Shown here: piece after piece, positions 1 through 7,301 of the stretch | How positions within the stretch are numbered: position 1 is the first letter of the stretch | Layout of the letters: every line of letters begins with the position of its first letter | Origin: Caldifarciminota bacterium | GTDB lineage: Bacteria > Hydrothermota > Tepidihabitantia > B3-TA06 | DNA length: 12,872 nt | Direction of reading: 5' to 3' | NCBI GenBank assembly: GCA_014729665.1 | Contig: WJJO01000436.1 | Coordinates: 1-12,872, forward strand | Notes under the pieces: model-generated | Databases searched by the model: none | Seen by the model: only the letters and a program-made list of their open reading frames with translations | Told to the model about the DNA's origin: nothing | Made by a program: the position numbers and the translations under genes

Positions 1-390
1 GGGTATCAGATCCGGGTCGAAGGCCTCCATGGTTTCAATCTTCCAAACGTCTTCTGAGATTTCCTTTACGTAGAAGAGGCATCCTGTCTTATCCCCGCCC
101 TTAAGCGTTACCGTACCCTGAATCTCGCCTGTAGCGCCTTCGGTACCTGAGATGCTTACGCGGAACAGCTTGAACTTCTTGACCTCGTTCTCCTTGGCGT
201 ATTCGATGAATTCGTCCTTGGGGACCTCGGTGCCTTCTACGAAGCAGGAGTAGGCTTTCTCGAAATCACCCTTCTTCCATGCGGTGAGACATTCCTTGAC
301 CGGTGCTTTCGCGGCCTTGAACGTGGCGCATCCGGAGAGCGCTAATCCGGCCAACAGCACTACGGTAACTATCGGAAGTATCTTCTTCAT
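1..390 (-). CDS. Small lipoprotein, NTF2/DUF4878-like (3' end outside window)
   Basis: The first 130 codons of a gene that runs off the left edge. It begins with ATG at 390, preceded by a strong Shine-Dalgarno site AAGGAGGTT (395-403). Residues 1-21 form a lipoprotein signal: two lysines, a hydrophobic stretch and the lipobox L18-S19-G20-C21, so the mature protein should be lipid-anchored in the envelope. After the anchor comes a segment of the type 'VKECLTAWKKGDFEKAYSCF', typical of small NTF2-like/DUF4878 lipoproteins in which one helix precedes a curved sheet; the later part alternates charged and hydrophobic residues like beta-strands. No catalytic motif is visible. It has its own perfect promoter (430-457). 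Family assignment is a guess from pattern; lipoprotein status is well supported. Confidence 0.8.
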   Translation of the reverse strand, partial: MKKILPIVTVVLLAGLALSGCATFKAAKAPVKECLTAWKKGDFEKAYSCFVEGTEVPKDEFIEYAKENEVKKFKLFRVSISGTEGATGEIQGTVTLKGGDKTGCLFYVKEISEDVWKIETMEAFDPDLIP

Positions 391-429
391 GCTTAACCTC
401 CTTAAGGTTGGATGATATTTACTTAAAAG

Positions 430-457
430 ATTATACTACGGAAGTATGATGTGTCAA
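430..457 (-). promoter_or_regulatory. Sigma-70 consensus promoter of the lipoprotein gene
   Basis: On the minus strand TTGACA (452-457), a 16-bp spacer and TATAAT (430-435), both hexamers perfect. The start codon at 390 would give a leader of about 33 nt containing the Shine-Dalgarno site. The -35 lies only about 20 bp beyond the stop of the HNH gene, so the two genes are transcriptionally separable. Confidence 0.8.
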
Positions 458-475
458 TCAAATTTTTAATCTTGG

Positions 476-1096
476 TCAATTTGGTTTTTTTGAGCTTGAC
501 TTTTCGCAAAAATCATTATACGGATAATCCCTCTCCCGAAGGTTTTCAATACTTAAAAAACCTTTGTGAACCATAGCATGACAATTAGGACAAAGAAGGA
601 TGAGATTGTTTCGATGTCGGTTTTGGCGATTACCATCTATATGGTGCATTTGAACTACACGATAAAATCCGCAAAGTTCACATCTATAACCACGTTCAAT
701 AATCAGTTGATTCTTATTCCCAATAAGGGTTTTTTTCTTTATACCTGCGTTATTTAAAACTCTCTCAGCCTGCTTTACTCTTTCCTGGAGATTGATAGGA
801 TTTTTCAAATCTTCACCAATTAATGATTCAATGACTTCTAGTTCATTTATAAACGCAGGTGAATTAATAAAATTCTCAACTCGATTGAGATAGTGTTTTA
901 TTGTAGAATGATCTTTTTTCATGATTTTTCCAATAAGTGACAGTGAAAGACCAGATCGTTTCATGAAATAAGAATAAGCAATTTTAGCAATGACACAATT
1001 TGTGGTTCTTTTTTCCCAACATACTCCTAGGTTTTTTTTGATTTTACTGCTAAGATACTCTACCCCTAGTCTACCTAAAATTACACGGTTACTCAC
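476..1096 (-). CDS. DnaA domain IV-like HTH fused to HNH endonuclease
   Basis: A 206-residue protein with two recognisable parts. Residues about 30-76 resemble the DNA-binding domain IV of DnaA: 'GLSLSLIGKIM' followed by D62-H63-S64-T65 and a basic helix; in DnaA the D-H-[ST]-T motif contacts the DnaA box. Residues about 139-178 form an HNH nuclease with a zinc site: C139-x2-C142, the H151-H152 pair, N164, C169-x2-C172-H173 and H177. The linker (80-130) is basic and helical. The start is GTG at 1096, with an in-frame TAA just upstream and no Shine-Dalgarno site. Base composition differs from the neighbours: sampled 60-base lines give 33-40% GC against about 60% in the next gene, which suggests acquisition. 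It stands alone, with no intron signature or visible mobile-element partner. It could be a phage-type or free-standing homing nuclease. The HNH call is firm; the DnaA-like call is good from motif order. Confidence 0.85.
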   Translation of the reverse strand: MSNRVILGRLGVEYLSSKIKKNLGVCWEKRTTNCVIAKIAYSYFMKRSGLSLSLIGKIMKKDHSTIKHYLNRVENFINSPAFINELEVIESLIGEDLKNPINLQERVKQAERVLNNAGIKKKTLIGNKNQLIIERGYRCELCGFYRVVQMHHIDGNRQNRHRNNLILLCPNCHAMVHKGFLSIENLRERDYPYNDFCEKSSSKKPN

Positions 1097-1102
1097 TATT
1101 GA

Positions 1103-1130
1103 ATCTTATTTATATGGAAACACTTGTCAA
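1103..1130 (-). promoter_or_regulatory. Promoter of HNH gene, possibly giving a leaderless mRNA
   Basis: Minus-strand TTGACA (1125-1130), 16-bp spacer, TAAGAT (1103-1108, 4 of 6 matches). Only 6 nt separate the -10 from the GTG at 1096, so transcription would start at or next to the start codon. This fits the absence of a Shine-Dalgarno site. Confidence 0.45.
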
Positions 1131-1199
1131 GGTAATTCTATATTGCATTTTAACAAGACTCTCTAGCCAGAACGTGCAAAAAGTCAATACTTTCAAACC

Positions 1200-1227
1200 T
1201 TGACTATCCGGCGTCCACGGATATATT
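1200..1227 (+). promoter_or_regulatory. Possible promoter of the glycosyltransferase-like gene
   Basis: TTGACT (1200-1205), 16-bp spacer, TATATT (1222-1227). The predicted start of transcription, near 1234, would fall within the Shine-Dalgarno GGAGG (1233-1237), leaving a very short leader; this makes the call uncertain. Confidence 0.4.
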
Positions 1228-1242
1228 CACGCGGAGGTAAAT

Positions 1243-2154
1243 ATGAAAGATTCCGGGATTTCCGAGGCTGTGTTCGTGACCGTTGTCCGCGGCGTTAAGG
1301 CCGAGGCCGAGGTCAGGCTCCTTGCAGAAAGTATAAGGGCATTTGCCGGCCGGATGAGTAACCGTCCGTTTTGGGTCTACACGCAGGCACCGGAAAGGCT
1401 GGAAAAATCGAGGTTCGGGAAACCAGGCGTCGAGGTTATACCTTTAGGGATACCAGAAGGCATCTCGAAATATATCTTCGCCGATACGGCATCTGCATGC
1501 GCCCTGGCAGAGGAAAGGGCAAAGGATAAATATCAGTCTTTAATCTGGATAGATACCTCGTGTCTGGCGATAGGGCCCCCTCTGATGTTAGACCTGGGGC
1601 AGGATGCGGATGCCGCCCTCAGACCGGTGCATATACGTAACGTGGGCAGTCCTGCCGACAAACCGCCGAATGGCTACTGGCAGGGGGTTTTCAATACAGT
1701 CGGCGTCCGGGATGTATCCTTGACGGTTACCTCCTTCGTGGACGGTGAGCTTATCCGTTCCTACTTCAACACCCATGCGTTTTCGGTAAATCCGGATAAG
1801 GGACTGATGGCAAGATGGGCAGAGTTGTTCCAGTCGCTGGTAACGGACAAGAGATTTCAAACCGAGCACTGCTCCGACGATGTGCACAAGATATTCCTGT
1901 TCCAGGCACTTTTAAGCACGCTGCTGGTGACGTCGCTTGAGGCGGAAAGGATACGAATCCTGCCCCCAGACTACAGCTACCCTTATAACCTTCACGACAA
2001 GGTGCCGGAGGAAAGACGAGTGAAGGCACTCGACGAACTGACTACCTTCACCTACGAGGGACGGTCGATTCACCCTGGGAAGGTGACAGATATCGAAATC
2101 GGGAAATCCCTGAGGGATTGGCTGGGGAAGCGATTGAACGTCGAGACTTCTTAG
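1243..2154 (+). CDS. Putative GT-A-fold glycosyltransferase-like protein
   Basis: 303 residues, ATG with GGAGG five nt upstream. No signal peptide or membrane segment; probably cytoplasmic. The order of motifs suggests a nucleotide-sugar transferase fold: an N-terminal strand ending in 'FVTVVRG', 'SLIWIDTSCLAIGPP' in the middle (the place where GT-A enzymes carry the DxD metal motif), then 'YFNTHAFSVNP' and a helix with W-A-E-L-F-Q, then 'FLFQALLSTLL' and 'ILPPDYSYPYN'. These parallel the 'YFNxG', 'DQxxL' and 'LPxxYN' steps of GT8-like enzymes. The DxD is not intact (I-D-T-S), so it may be inactive or use another metal arrangement. The next gene starts 53 nt downstream behind its own promoter candidate. 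I do not recognise the specific family; the fold call is inference. Confidence 0.6.
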   Translation: MKDSGISEAVFVTVVRGVKAEAEVRLLAESIRAFAGRMSNRPFWVYTQAPERLEKSRFGKPGVEVIPLGIPEGISKYIFADTASACALAEERAKDKYQSLIWIDTSCLAIGPPLMLDLGQDADAALRPVHIRNVGSPADKPPNGYWQGVFNTVGVRDVSLTVTSFVDGELIRSYFNTHAFSVNPDKGLMARWAELFQSLVTDKRFQTEHCSDDVHKIFLFQALLSTLLVTSLEAERIRILPPDYSYPYNLHDKVPEERRVKALDELTTFTYEGRSIHPGKVTDIEIGKSLRDWLGKRLNVETS

Positions 2155-2172
2155 TATAGACTTTTAATCCAG

Positions 2173-2200
2173 TTGACTCTCATCTATCTCTCAATATCAT
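2173..2200 (+). promoter_or_regulatory. Promoter before the DUF2284 gene, possibly leaderless
   Basis: TTGACT (2173-2178), 16-bp spacer, TATCAT (2195-2200; 5 of 6 matches). Seven nt separate it from the GTG start at 2208, and no Shine-Dalgarno site is present, so the mRNA may begin at the start codon. Confidence 0.5.
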
Positions 2201-2207
2201 CTAACCT

Positions 2208-2720
2208 GTGACTAATAACCGCTACGAAAAATACGCAAAAAGGGCACTGCGCATGCGGGCGGTCGATGCTGTGATAGTACCTGCCGAGACCGTGGTGGTT
2301 GCCCAGTGGGTGCGTGAAAAGTGCCGGTTCGGATGTCCGGGGTATGGCAAAAATCTCATGTGTCCGCCCAATACCCCGACACCTTTCCAGACCCGGAAGA
2401 TGATAGACTCCTACAAGGTCGCCCTTTTGATTCACGGGACAGAAAAAACTCCCATCAACAGGATAGTTGAGAAGTTAGAGAAGTCCATGTTACTCGACGG
2501 ATTCGAGAAGTCGTTCGGCATGGGTGCCGGGCCCTGCTTCCTTTGCGAGGATTGTCCGGACGATGCTTCAGGGTGCAGATATCCTGACAAGGCAAGACCC
2601 TCCATGGAGGCATGCGGGATAGACGTCTACTCTACGGTACGCGCACACGGGTTCCCTATCGAGGTATTGAAAACCATGGAAGACAAGCCCAACTACTACG
2701 GGCTGATTCTAATAGAGTAA
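2208..2720 (+). CDS. DUF2284 family cysteine-rich metal-binding protein
   Basis: 170 residues, matching the DUF2284 (predicted metal-binding) family along its length. Diagnostic is the early block C39-R-F-G-C43-P-G-Y-G-K-N-L-M-C52-P-P, and later the cluster C110-x2-C113-x2-C116-x6-C123 in 'GPCFLCEDCPDD', plus C136. The spacing suggests iron-sulfur or zinc binding; the biochemical role of the family is not established to my knowledge. The N-terminal stretch 'YEKYAKRA' fits the family, so GTG at 2208 is preferred over the internal ATG; an in-frame TAA six nt upstream prevents extension. It is the first gene of a run with PhzF (24 nt gap) and the glycosidase-like gene, and no sequence link to either is visible beyond spacing. 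Confidence 0.88.
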   Translation: MTNNRYEKYAKRALRMRAVDAVIVPAETVVVAQWVREKCRFGCPGYGKNLMCPPNTPTPFQTRKMIDSYKVALLIHGTEKTPINRIVEKLEKSMLLDGFEKSFGMGAGPCFLCEDCPDDASGCRYPDKARPSMEACGIDVYSTVRAHGFPIEVLKTMEDKPNYYGLILIE

Positions 2721-2744
2721 AGGGGAAAAAACCCAGGAGGAGCA

Positions 2745-3548
2745 GTGGGAATACCGATATATCAGGTTGATTCGTTTACAGCCGAGGTGTTCAAGGGCAA
2801 CCCGGCAGCGGTATGTATACTTGCAGACGAGGTGAGTGCGGGGTGGATGCAGGGCGTTGCGGCCGAGATGAACCTGTCTGAGACCGCGTTCCTTTTCAAG
2901 AAGGGAACGGGCTTCAGCCTGCGCTGGTTTACACCGAAGGTAGAGGTTGACTTGTGCGGTCACGCGACCCTTGCATCCGCTCACGTACTGTGGGAGCAGG
3001 GCTATCTTGCACCGGGTGAAGAGGCAAGATTCTACACGGCGTCCGGTCTTCTTGAAGCCAGACGCAAACGCACCTGGATTGAACTCGACTTCCCTGCCCA
3101 GCCCGAGGCTCCCTTGGAGGAGTCGGCCTACGTCTCTGCCACGCTTACCAATGCCCTGGGAACGACACCATCGTATCTGGGGAAGAACGAGTTTGCCATC
3201 CTTGCCGGGTATAAAGACGAGAAAACTATCAGGCAGATGAAACCGGATATCGAACTTCTTGGCACTCTGCCGGGGTTAGGGGTGATAGTTACGGCACCGT
3301 GTGAAGGTCTTGAGTACGACTTCGTCTCTCGTTTCTTTGCCCCGGGTGCAGGAATAGACGAGGACCCGGTAACGGGCGCTGCACACTGCTGCCTGGGTCC
3401 GTACTGGGCCGCGGGGCTCGGCAAGAAGGATTTGGTCGGTTACCAGGCGTCTCAAAGGGGCGGTGTAGTGAGGGTTAAAGTAACGGGCGACAGGGTTATA
3501 CTCGGCGGTCAGGCGGTGACCGTGCTGAGGGGAGAGCTGACGATCTGA
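2745..3548 (+). CDS. PhzF family isomerase/epimerase-like protein
   Basis: 267 residues, the usual length for the family of Pseudomonas PhzF and E. coli YddE, which have two diaminopimelate-epimerase-like halves. Visible signatures: 'QVDSFTAEVFKGNPAAV' at the N-terminus, the catalytic glutamate in N43-L44-S45-E46-T-A-F, C71-G-H-A-T in the first half and 'GIDEDPVTGAAH' (203-214) in the second. PhzF isomerises a dihydro-hydroxyanthranilate, but most family members have unknown substrates; no phenazine genes are present here, so phenazine synthesis should not be inferred. The start is GTG at 2745 with AGGAGG (2735-2740). It probably shares a transcript with the DUF2284 gene upstream and the gene 23 nt downstream. 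Confidence 0.92.
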   Translation: MGIPIYQVDSFTAEVFKGNPAAVCILADEVSAGWMQGVAAEMNLSETAFLFKKGTGFSLRWFTPKVEVDLCGHATLASAHVLWEQGYLAPGEEARFYTASGLLEARRKRTWIELDFPAQPEAPLEESAYVSATLTNALGTTPSYLGKNEFAILAGYKDEKTIRQMKPDIELLGTLPGLGVIVTAPCEGLEYDFVSRFFAPGAGIDEDPVTGAAHCCLGPYWAAGLGKKDLVGYQASQRGGVVRVKVTGDRVILGGQAVTVLRGELTI

Positions 3549-3571
3549 CAATTGTTGTGAAAGGAGAGAAG

Positions 3572-4705
3572 ATGGGGATAAGACAGATGCTGATTGGAGT
3601 TGCGGTGGTACTCCTTACGACCGCCTGCGAGGAGGTTTTTGAGTACGAATTACCCCAGTCAAGATCATTTTATATGGGTTTCACCCCATGGCCCCACGAC
3701 TTTACCGAAGATGCTTCAGACTACACCTATTCAAAGATTTCAGAACACGGCGATATAATTTGTCATCACATGGATGATGGCGTCCCCTGGCCACAGGCCT
3801 ACGAGGAAAAGCCCTATCCGGTTTCGGTACAGGCTGAGATCGAAAAAAGGCTGGCCAACACCCCGACAGACAAGGCGGTTTACCTGGCCCTGACCCCTTT
3901 GGCAATGAACCGTACCGAGATGGCAGGATTCTGGAACGACGAAGGAAGCAACGTTGAAAGAACAGGCGAGTGGGCATCAAGAAATATGGATTCACCCGAA
4001 GCGATAACCGCCTACCTGAACTACTGCAGACACATGATAGATAAGTTCCGCCCAGACTACGTTGCTTACGGGATAGAGGTTAACAACTGGACCGACACCG
4101 AGGACGAGACGTATCAGGCATTCAAGGTTCTTACAGATACGGTCTATGCCGCGCTGAAGGCCGAGTATCCGGATTTGCCGCTTTTCCTCACCTTTCAGAT
4201 AGTAGTTACGGAAGCAGATGAGGAAACGTTCGATACGGTGAACGAGGAGCTGCTTGCCTACTCCGATTACGTAGCCGTAAGTACCTACCCCTACTGGGGA
4301 TTCGGTCCCGGAGACGGAGATGCCGACCCTTCGCTGATTCCGGCCTACTGGTTTACACAGATGGCAGACCTTGCGCCTGAAAAACCCTTTGCGGTGGCCG
4401 AGAACGGCTACCCGGCCGAGGACTTGAGAATCCTGTCGTATGGGGTCAATGTAAATGCGAAAGAAAGCTGGCAGGCTGAATACGTGCATCTCATGTGCGA
4501 ACGGATGAACGAACTTGAAGCAGAGTTTGTTGTATGGTTTTGCGTACGCGACTACGACCAGGCCTGGAAGGATCTAAAACGCGCAGGTTTCGAGCCCTGG
4601 GGGAAGATGTGGCGGGACACGGGTCTTTACGACGGTAAAGGAAGACCCAGGCAGTCACTCGACGTATGGTCTGACTGGCTGGAACTTCCCAGGGAAGACG
4701 GGTAA
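3572..4705 (+). CDS. Glycoside-hydrolase-like lipoprotein (clan GH-A TIM-barrel type)
   Basis: 377 residues from ATG 3572, chosen because AAGGAG (3561-3566) lies 5 nt before it; the upstream in-frame GTG at 3557 would place that site inside the coding region. Residues 1-19 are a lipoprotein signal ending L-L-T-T-A-C19. The mature part looks like a beta/alpha barrel retaining the two clan GH-A acid positions: E169 in 'YVAYGIEVNNW' at the end of one strand (acid/base position), and E277 in 'PFAVAENGYP' (nucleophile position), with 'VVWFCVRDYD' as a later strand. The resemblance is to GH53-like and related endo-glycosidases, but the substrate cannot be read. Being lipid-anchored it would act outside the cytoplasm. 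Third gene of the DUF2284-PhzF run. Some proteins of this shape are non-catalytic, so activity is inferred. Confidence 0.75.
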   Translation: MGIRQMLIGVAVVLLTTACEEVFEYELPQSRSFYMGFTPWPHDFTEDASDYTYSKISEHGDIICHHMDDGVPWPQAYEEKPYPVSVQAEIEKRLANTPTDKAVYLALTPLAMNRTEMAGFWNDEGSNVERTGEWASRNMDSPEAITAYLNYCRHMIDKFRPDYVAYGIEVNNWTDTEDETYQAFKVLTDTVYAALKAEYPDLPLFLTFQIVVTEADEETFDTVNEELLAYSDYVAVSTYPYWGFGPGDGDADPSLIPAYWFTQMADLAPEKPFAVAENGYPAEDLRILSYGVNVNAKESWQAEYVHLMCERMNELEAEFVVWFCVRDYDQAWKDLKRAGFEPWGKMWRDTGLYDGKGRPRQSLDVWSDWLELPREDG

Positions 4706-4767
4706 AAATCATTGGATTGTAGTGCAGGCCCTAGTAAGGCAGTTTTCATCCTGTAAATATATTGATA

Positions 4768-4790
4768 GTCAAGAACGATTAAAACTTGAC
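4768..4790 (+). promoter_or_regulatory. Inverted repeat overlapping the -35, candidate operator
   Basis: GTCAAG (4768-4773) and CTTGAC (4785-4790) form a perfect 6-bp inverted repeat with an 11-nt spacer. The right arm contains most of the -35 hexamer, so a dimeric regulator bound here would block RNA polymerase. Arm-to-arm period is 17 nt. A chance occurrence is possible in AT-rich DNA. Confidence 0.3.
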
Positions 4791-4813
4791 AGTTAAAAAG
4801 GAAGGGATATACT
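4786..4813 (+). promoter_or_regulatory. Sigma-70 promoter of the C45-FN3 lipoprotein operon
   Basis: TTGACA (4786-4791), 16-bp spacer, TATACT (4808-4813). The leader to ATG 4853 would be about 33 nt and carries AAAGGAGG just upstream of the start. Confidence 0.75.
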
Positions 4814-4852
4814 CCCTTAAGGAAAGTACAACCGATAGCCAAAGGAGGACAG

Positions 4853-6148
4853 ATGAATACCTTCCCCGGACATATTGTTAAGGGTATGGTTTTAGTTTTC
4901 GTTACAGGTTTCGGGTGTATATTCTGTCACCGGGAGAAACCTTCGGAAGTTAAAGGAAGGTTAGAAACAAGGTCTGGACAGACAATACTTACCGTTTGGG
5001 GTTCGCATTACGATATGGGCTATGCCCAGGGTTATCTTCTTGGGAATGATTTCCTCGAGCTTTTCGATGAATACTTCCTGGATGATATTTGTTACAGTGA
5101 AGACTATGAGATCAAAACACGTCCTCATGTCATTGAAAACTGCATCGATCCTAACCTGACTCCGTACGGCGAGGAACTCCAGGGTCTGTACGACGGTTGG
5201 CGTCAGGTCAGCGAAGATTCGGGTTGGTCCACAGTAAGCACCGTGCTGGGGCGAAGCCTCGATATTATAGACCTTTACGCAGTACAGTTTATACCCGATC
5301 TTGCCTTCGAGTTTTATTCATCTCAGATGTGTTCATCAATTTCGGCATGGGGCGGCGCTACAGAATCCGATCCAGACGCAGCGGGAGGCGTTATCTACTG
5401 CCGGATACTGGATTGGGATCCGGATGACGCACTTATTGAAAACAGCGTGATCGTTGTTTATAATCCTGAAGGAGAAATCGGGTGGGTATCTTTCGGTTAC
5501 CCCTTCTTCATAGGTTGCCTTACCGGGGTATCCCAGGACGGTGTATGTGCATCCTACAACCTTGAACAGCGTCATCACGAGACGGCTGAGGAAGCGGAGA
5601 AATTCTGGCCTGTTTTATGGTCTATCCGACGGGGACTGGAAAGTGATTGTAACTCCGACGGTTCTCACACGGCAGACGATATTTATACAGAAATTTCAGC
5701 TCATCGGCATAAAGGAGCACACATAATTCACTGTGCTCAACCTTATTTGCAAAAGCAAGATAAACCGGCTTTCGTCATTGAAACCAACAGCACCGGCCGC
5801 ACATTACGATACTCGGACGATGAACCCGATATTGCTCCCCACCACCTTATTGCAACCAATCACTTCCGAAGCCTCTATGCACCGTCGAACTGCTCTCGTT
5901 ACAGCGAACTTCTTGCGGAACTAACAAACGATCCCGAGGTAACCACCGAGCGGGCCTGGGCGCTGGAGGATTCGGTCATGACCCCGTGGTCGGTTATGAA
6001 GGTACTGATAAGACCCGACAACCTTGATTTCTGGTTGGCCTGGGGTGATGAGATAGCCCAGTCCCTCGATAACGCAGTTTACTATGAACTTGATGCCCTT
6101 TTGGATACCTCATCCACCTCTCTTGATAAAGGAGAATACTATGATTGA
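4853..6148 (+). CDS. C45-type Ntn-hydrolase (acyltransferase/peptidase C45-like), exported
   Basis: 431 residues; ATG with AAAGGAGGA upstream. Residues 8-25 are a hydrophobic signal with cysteines at 22 and 25; G-F-G-C22 is a weak lipobox, so it may be lipid-anchored. The body follows the C45/acyl-CoA:6-APA acyltransferase-like Ntn fold: the 'GSHYDMGYAQGYLLG' block (50-64), then Cys160 in M-C-S-S-I-S-A-W as the probable N-terminal nucleophile, 'GGVIYCRILDWDPD' (178-191) with the conserved R-x-L-D-W, 'GCLTGVSQDGVCASYN' (221-236), and 'HLIATNHF' (331-338). In this superfamily the chain is cut before the Cys to expose the nucleophile, which would release residues before 160 as a propeptide. The substrate is unknown: amide, peptide or acyl compound. 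It overlaps the next gene by 8 nt, so the pair is translationally coupled. Confidence 0.8.
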   Translation: MNTFPGHIVKGMVLVFVTGFGCIFCHREKPSEVKGRLETRSGQTILTVWGSHYDMGYAQGYLLGNDFLELFDEYFLDDICYSEDYEIKTRPHVIENCIDPNLTPYGEELQGLYDGWRQVSEDSGWSTVSTVLGRSLDIIDLYAVQFIPDLAFEFYSSQMCSSISAWGGATESDPDAAGGVIYCRILDWDPDDALIENSVIVVYNPEGEIGWVSFGYPFFIGCLTGVSQDGVCASYNLEQRHHETAEEAEKFWPVLWSIRRGLESDCNSDGSHTADDIYTEISAHRHKGAHIIHCAQPYLQKQDKPAFVIETNSTGRTLRYSDDEPDIAPHHLIATNHFRSLYAPSNCSRYSELLAELTNDPEVTTERAWALEDSVMTPWSVMKVLIRPDNLDFWLAWGDEIAQSLDNAVYYELDALLDTSSTSLDKGEYYD

Positions 6149-7301
6149 AAGGAGATTCGTTCCGTGGACTTACTTCCTGGTGATACTATTTATTACCGGA
6201 TGCGGCTCTTCATCGGATTCCCTCACGCCGCCCGAGCTTACACAGGAACCTTATTTCAGGAACGAGTACCTTTGTCTTGCCTGGGATAACGTTTGCAAAG
6301 ATCAAGAAGGTTTCCAGGGTTACAACGTCTACATCTCAACAGACTCCTCTGCTGTTGGATTAACCGGTACCGATTCCTGTTTGTCTGAAGCCAAGGTGAG
6401 AACTCGAATAGGAAAGGACGACGATACCGTAACGGTGAAATGCCGTGAATTGCCTGACGGGAGATGGCTGGATGAGATCGATTCCTTCTGGGTGCACATT
6501 CGCAATGTTCATAACGATACGGTTGGTCCCGGTGATAGACAGTATTTGGTTTACCCCGAAGGAAGTCAGGTAATCCAACCGGTCAGGAACATAAGCTACG
6601 AGATAATATCCGACAAGGACGGCAATCCGGGCGGTGGCATAAAACTCTCGTGGGATAAACCTCTTTCTACTCTCAACCCCGATGCTTATGTGGTCTACTG
6701 CCGCGGTTTAAATGAGGATGTCAACGATACAGTGGGGATAACCGAATACCTTCTATACACCCCAACCGGCAGGATGGAAGTAACGGCACTTTACGGGGGA
6801 GACTTAAGCCGATCCGCCTCCGTTTCACTTGGGTCCGTTTACTCGGGCGAGTTTGAACTGTGGAACATCGATGAATCCGATACAACGCTTCCGAACGGAT
6901 TCGGATTCGACGGGACATCTATAGGATATTATTCCATCTCTCAGCAAGACGATTGGCAGGATATCGATTTCTACATCGCTTCAGGCGCTGACCTGGCATC
7001 GTCTCAAAATCACGAGCCTCCACTGAACAACAGAAACGGCTTGATCTCCGATGAATTGATACACGGCGGCTTCTACGGACGCGACAGCGTCCCACCGGCC
7101 ACGCAGTCGAATTACACCTCGGTCAAGGATGTCAAGGGCTATGGAAATACATACGCCTTGTGGATCGATTACACTAATAACGGCTACTCGGCTGACGATC
7201 GTTTCGGGAAGATAGAAATAATATATATAGAGATGAACAAAGTAACCTTGCAGTTAGCCTTTCAGCCTATACAAGGGCTGCGTTGGGTAACTTTTGACTG
7301 A
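6141..7301 (+). CDS. Lipoprotein with two FN3-like domains
   Basis: 386 residues from ATG 6141, preferred because AAAGGAGAA lies about 5 nt upstream and a lipoprotein signal follows at once, ending L-F-I-T-G-C21; the longer in-frame start at 6084 lies inside the upstream gene and lacks this logic. Two stretches look like fibronectin type III or related beta-sandwich repeats: 'LCLAWDNV' with 'GFQGYNVYIST' (about 44-72), and 'GGGIKLSWDKP' with 'PDAYVVYC' (about 170-200). The rest, including 'YALWIDYTNNGYSADDRFGKI', is unassigned. No catalytic motif is seen; a binding or surface-display role is likely. The 8-nt overlap with the C45 gene suggests the two products work together, for example as a surface enzyme and its binding partner. 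Confidence 0.75.
   Translation: MIERRFVPWTYFLVILFITGCGSSSDSLTPPELTQEPYFRNEYLCLAWDNVCKDQEGFQGYNVYISTDSSAVGLTGTDSCLSEAKVRTRIGKDDDTVTVKCRELPDGRWLDEIDSFWVHIRNVHNDTVGPGDRQYLVYPEGSQVIQPVRNISYEIISDKDGNPGGGIKLSWDKPLSTLNPDAYVVYCRGLNEDVNDTVGITEYLLYTPTGRMEVTALYGGDLSRSASVSLGSVYSGEFELWNIDESDTTLPNGFGFDGTSIGYYSISQQDDWQDIDFYIASGADLASSQNHEPPLNNRNGLISDELIHGGFYGRDSVPPATQSNYTSVKDVKGYGNTYALWIDYTNNGYSADDRFGKIEIIYIEMNKVTLQLAFQPIQGLRWVTFD

Noticed and set aside
476..1096. HNH gene as part of a group I or II intron
   Set aside because: It is free-standing in a spacer; no interrupted gene or intron core is visible around it.
2745..3548. Phenazine biosynthesis cluster
   Set aside because: Only a PhzF-family gene is present; family members are widespread outside phenazine pathways.
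3557..3571. GTG start 3557 for the glycosidase-like lipoprotein
   Set aside because: The ribosome site AAGGAG would be inside the gene; ATG 3572 starts the signal peptide correctly.
6084..6140. Longer start of the FN3 lipoprotein at 6084
   Set aside because: It adds 19 residues inside the C45 gene with no ribosome site; ATG 6141 has AAAGGAGAA and an ideal lipoprotein signal.
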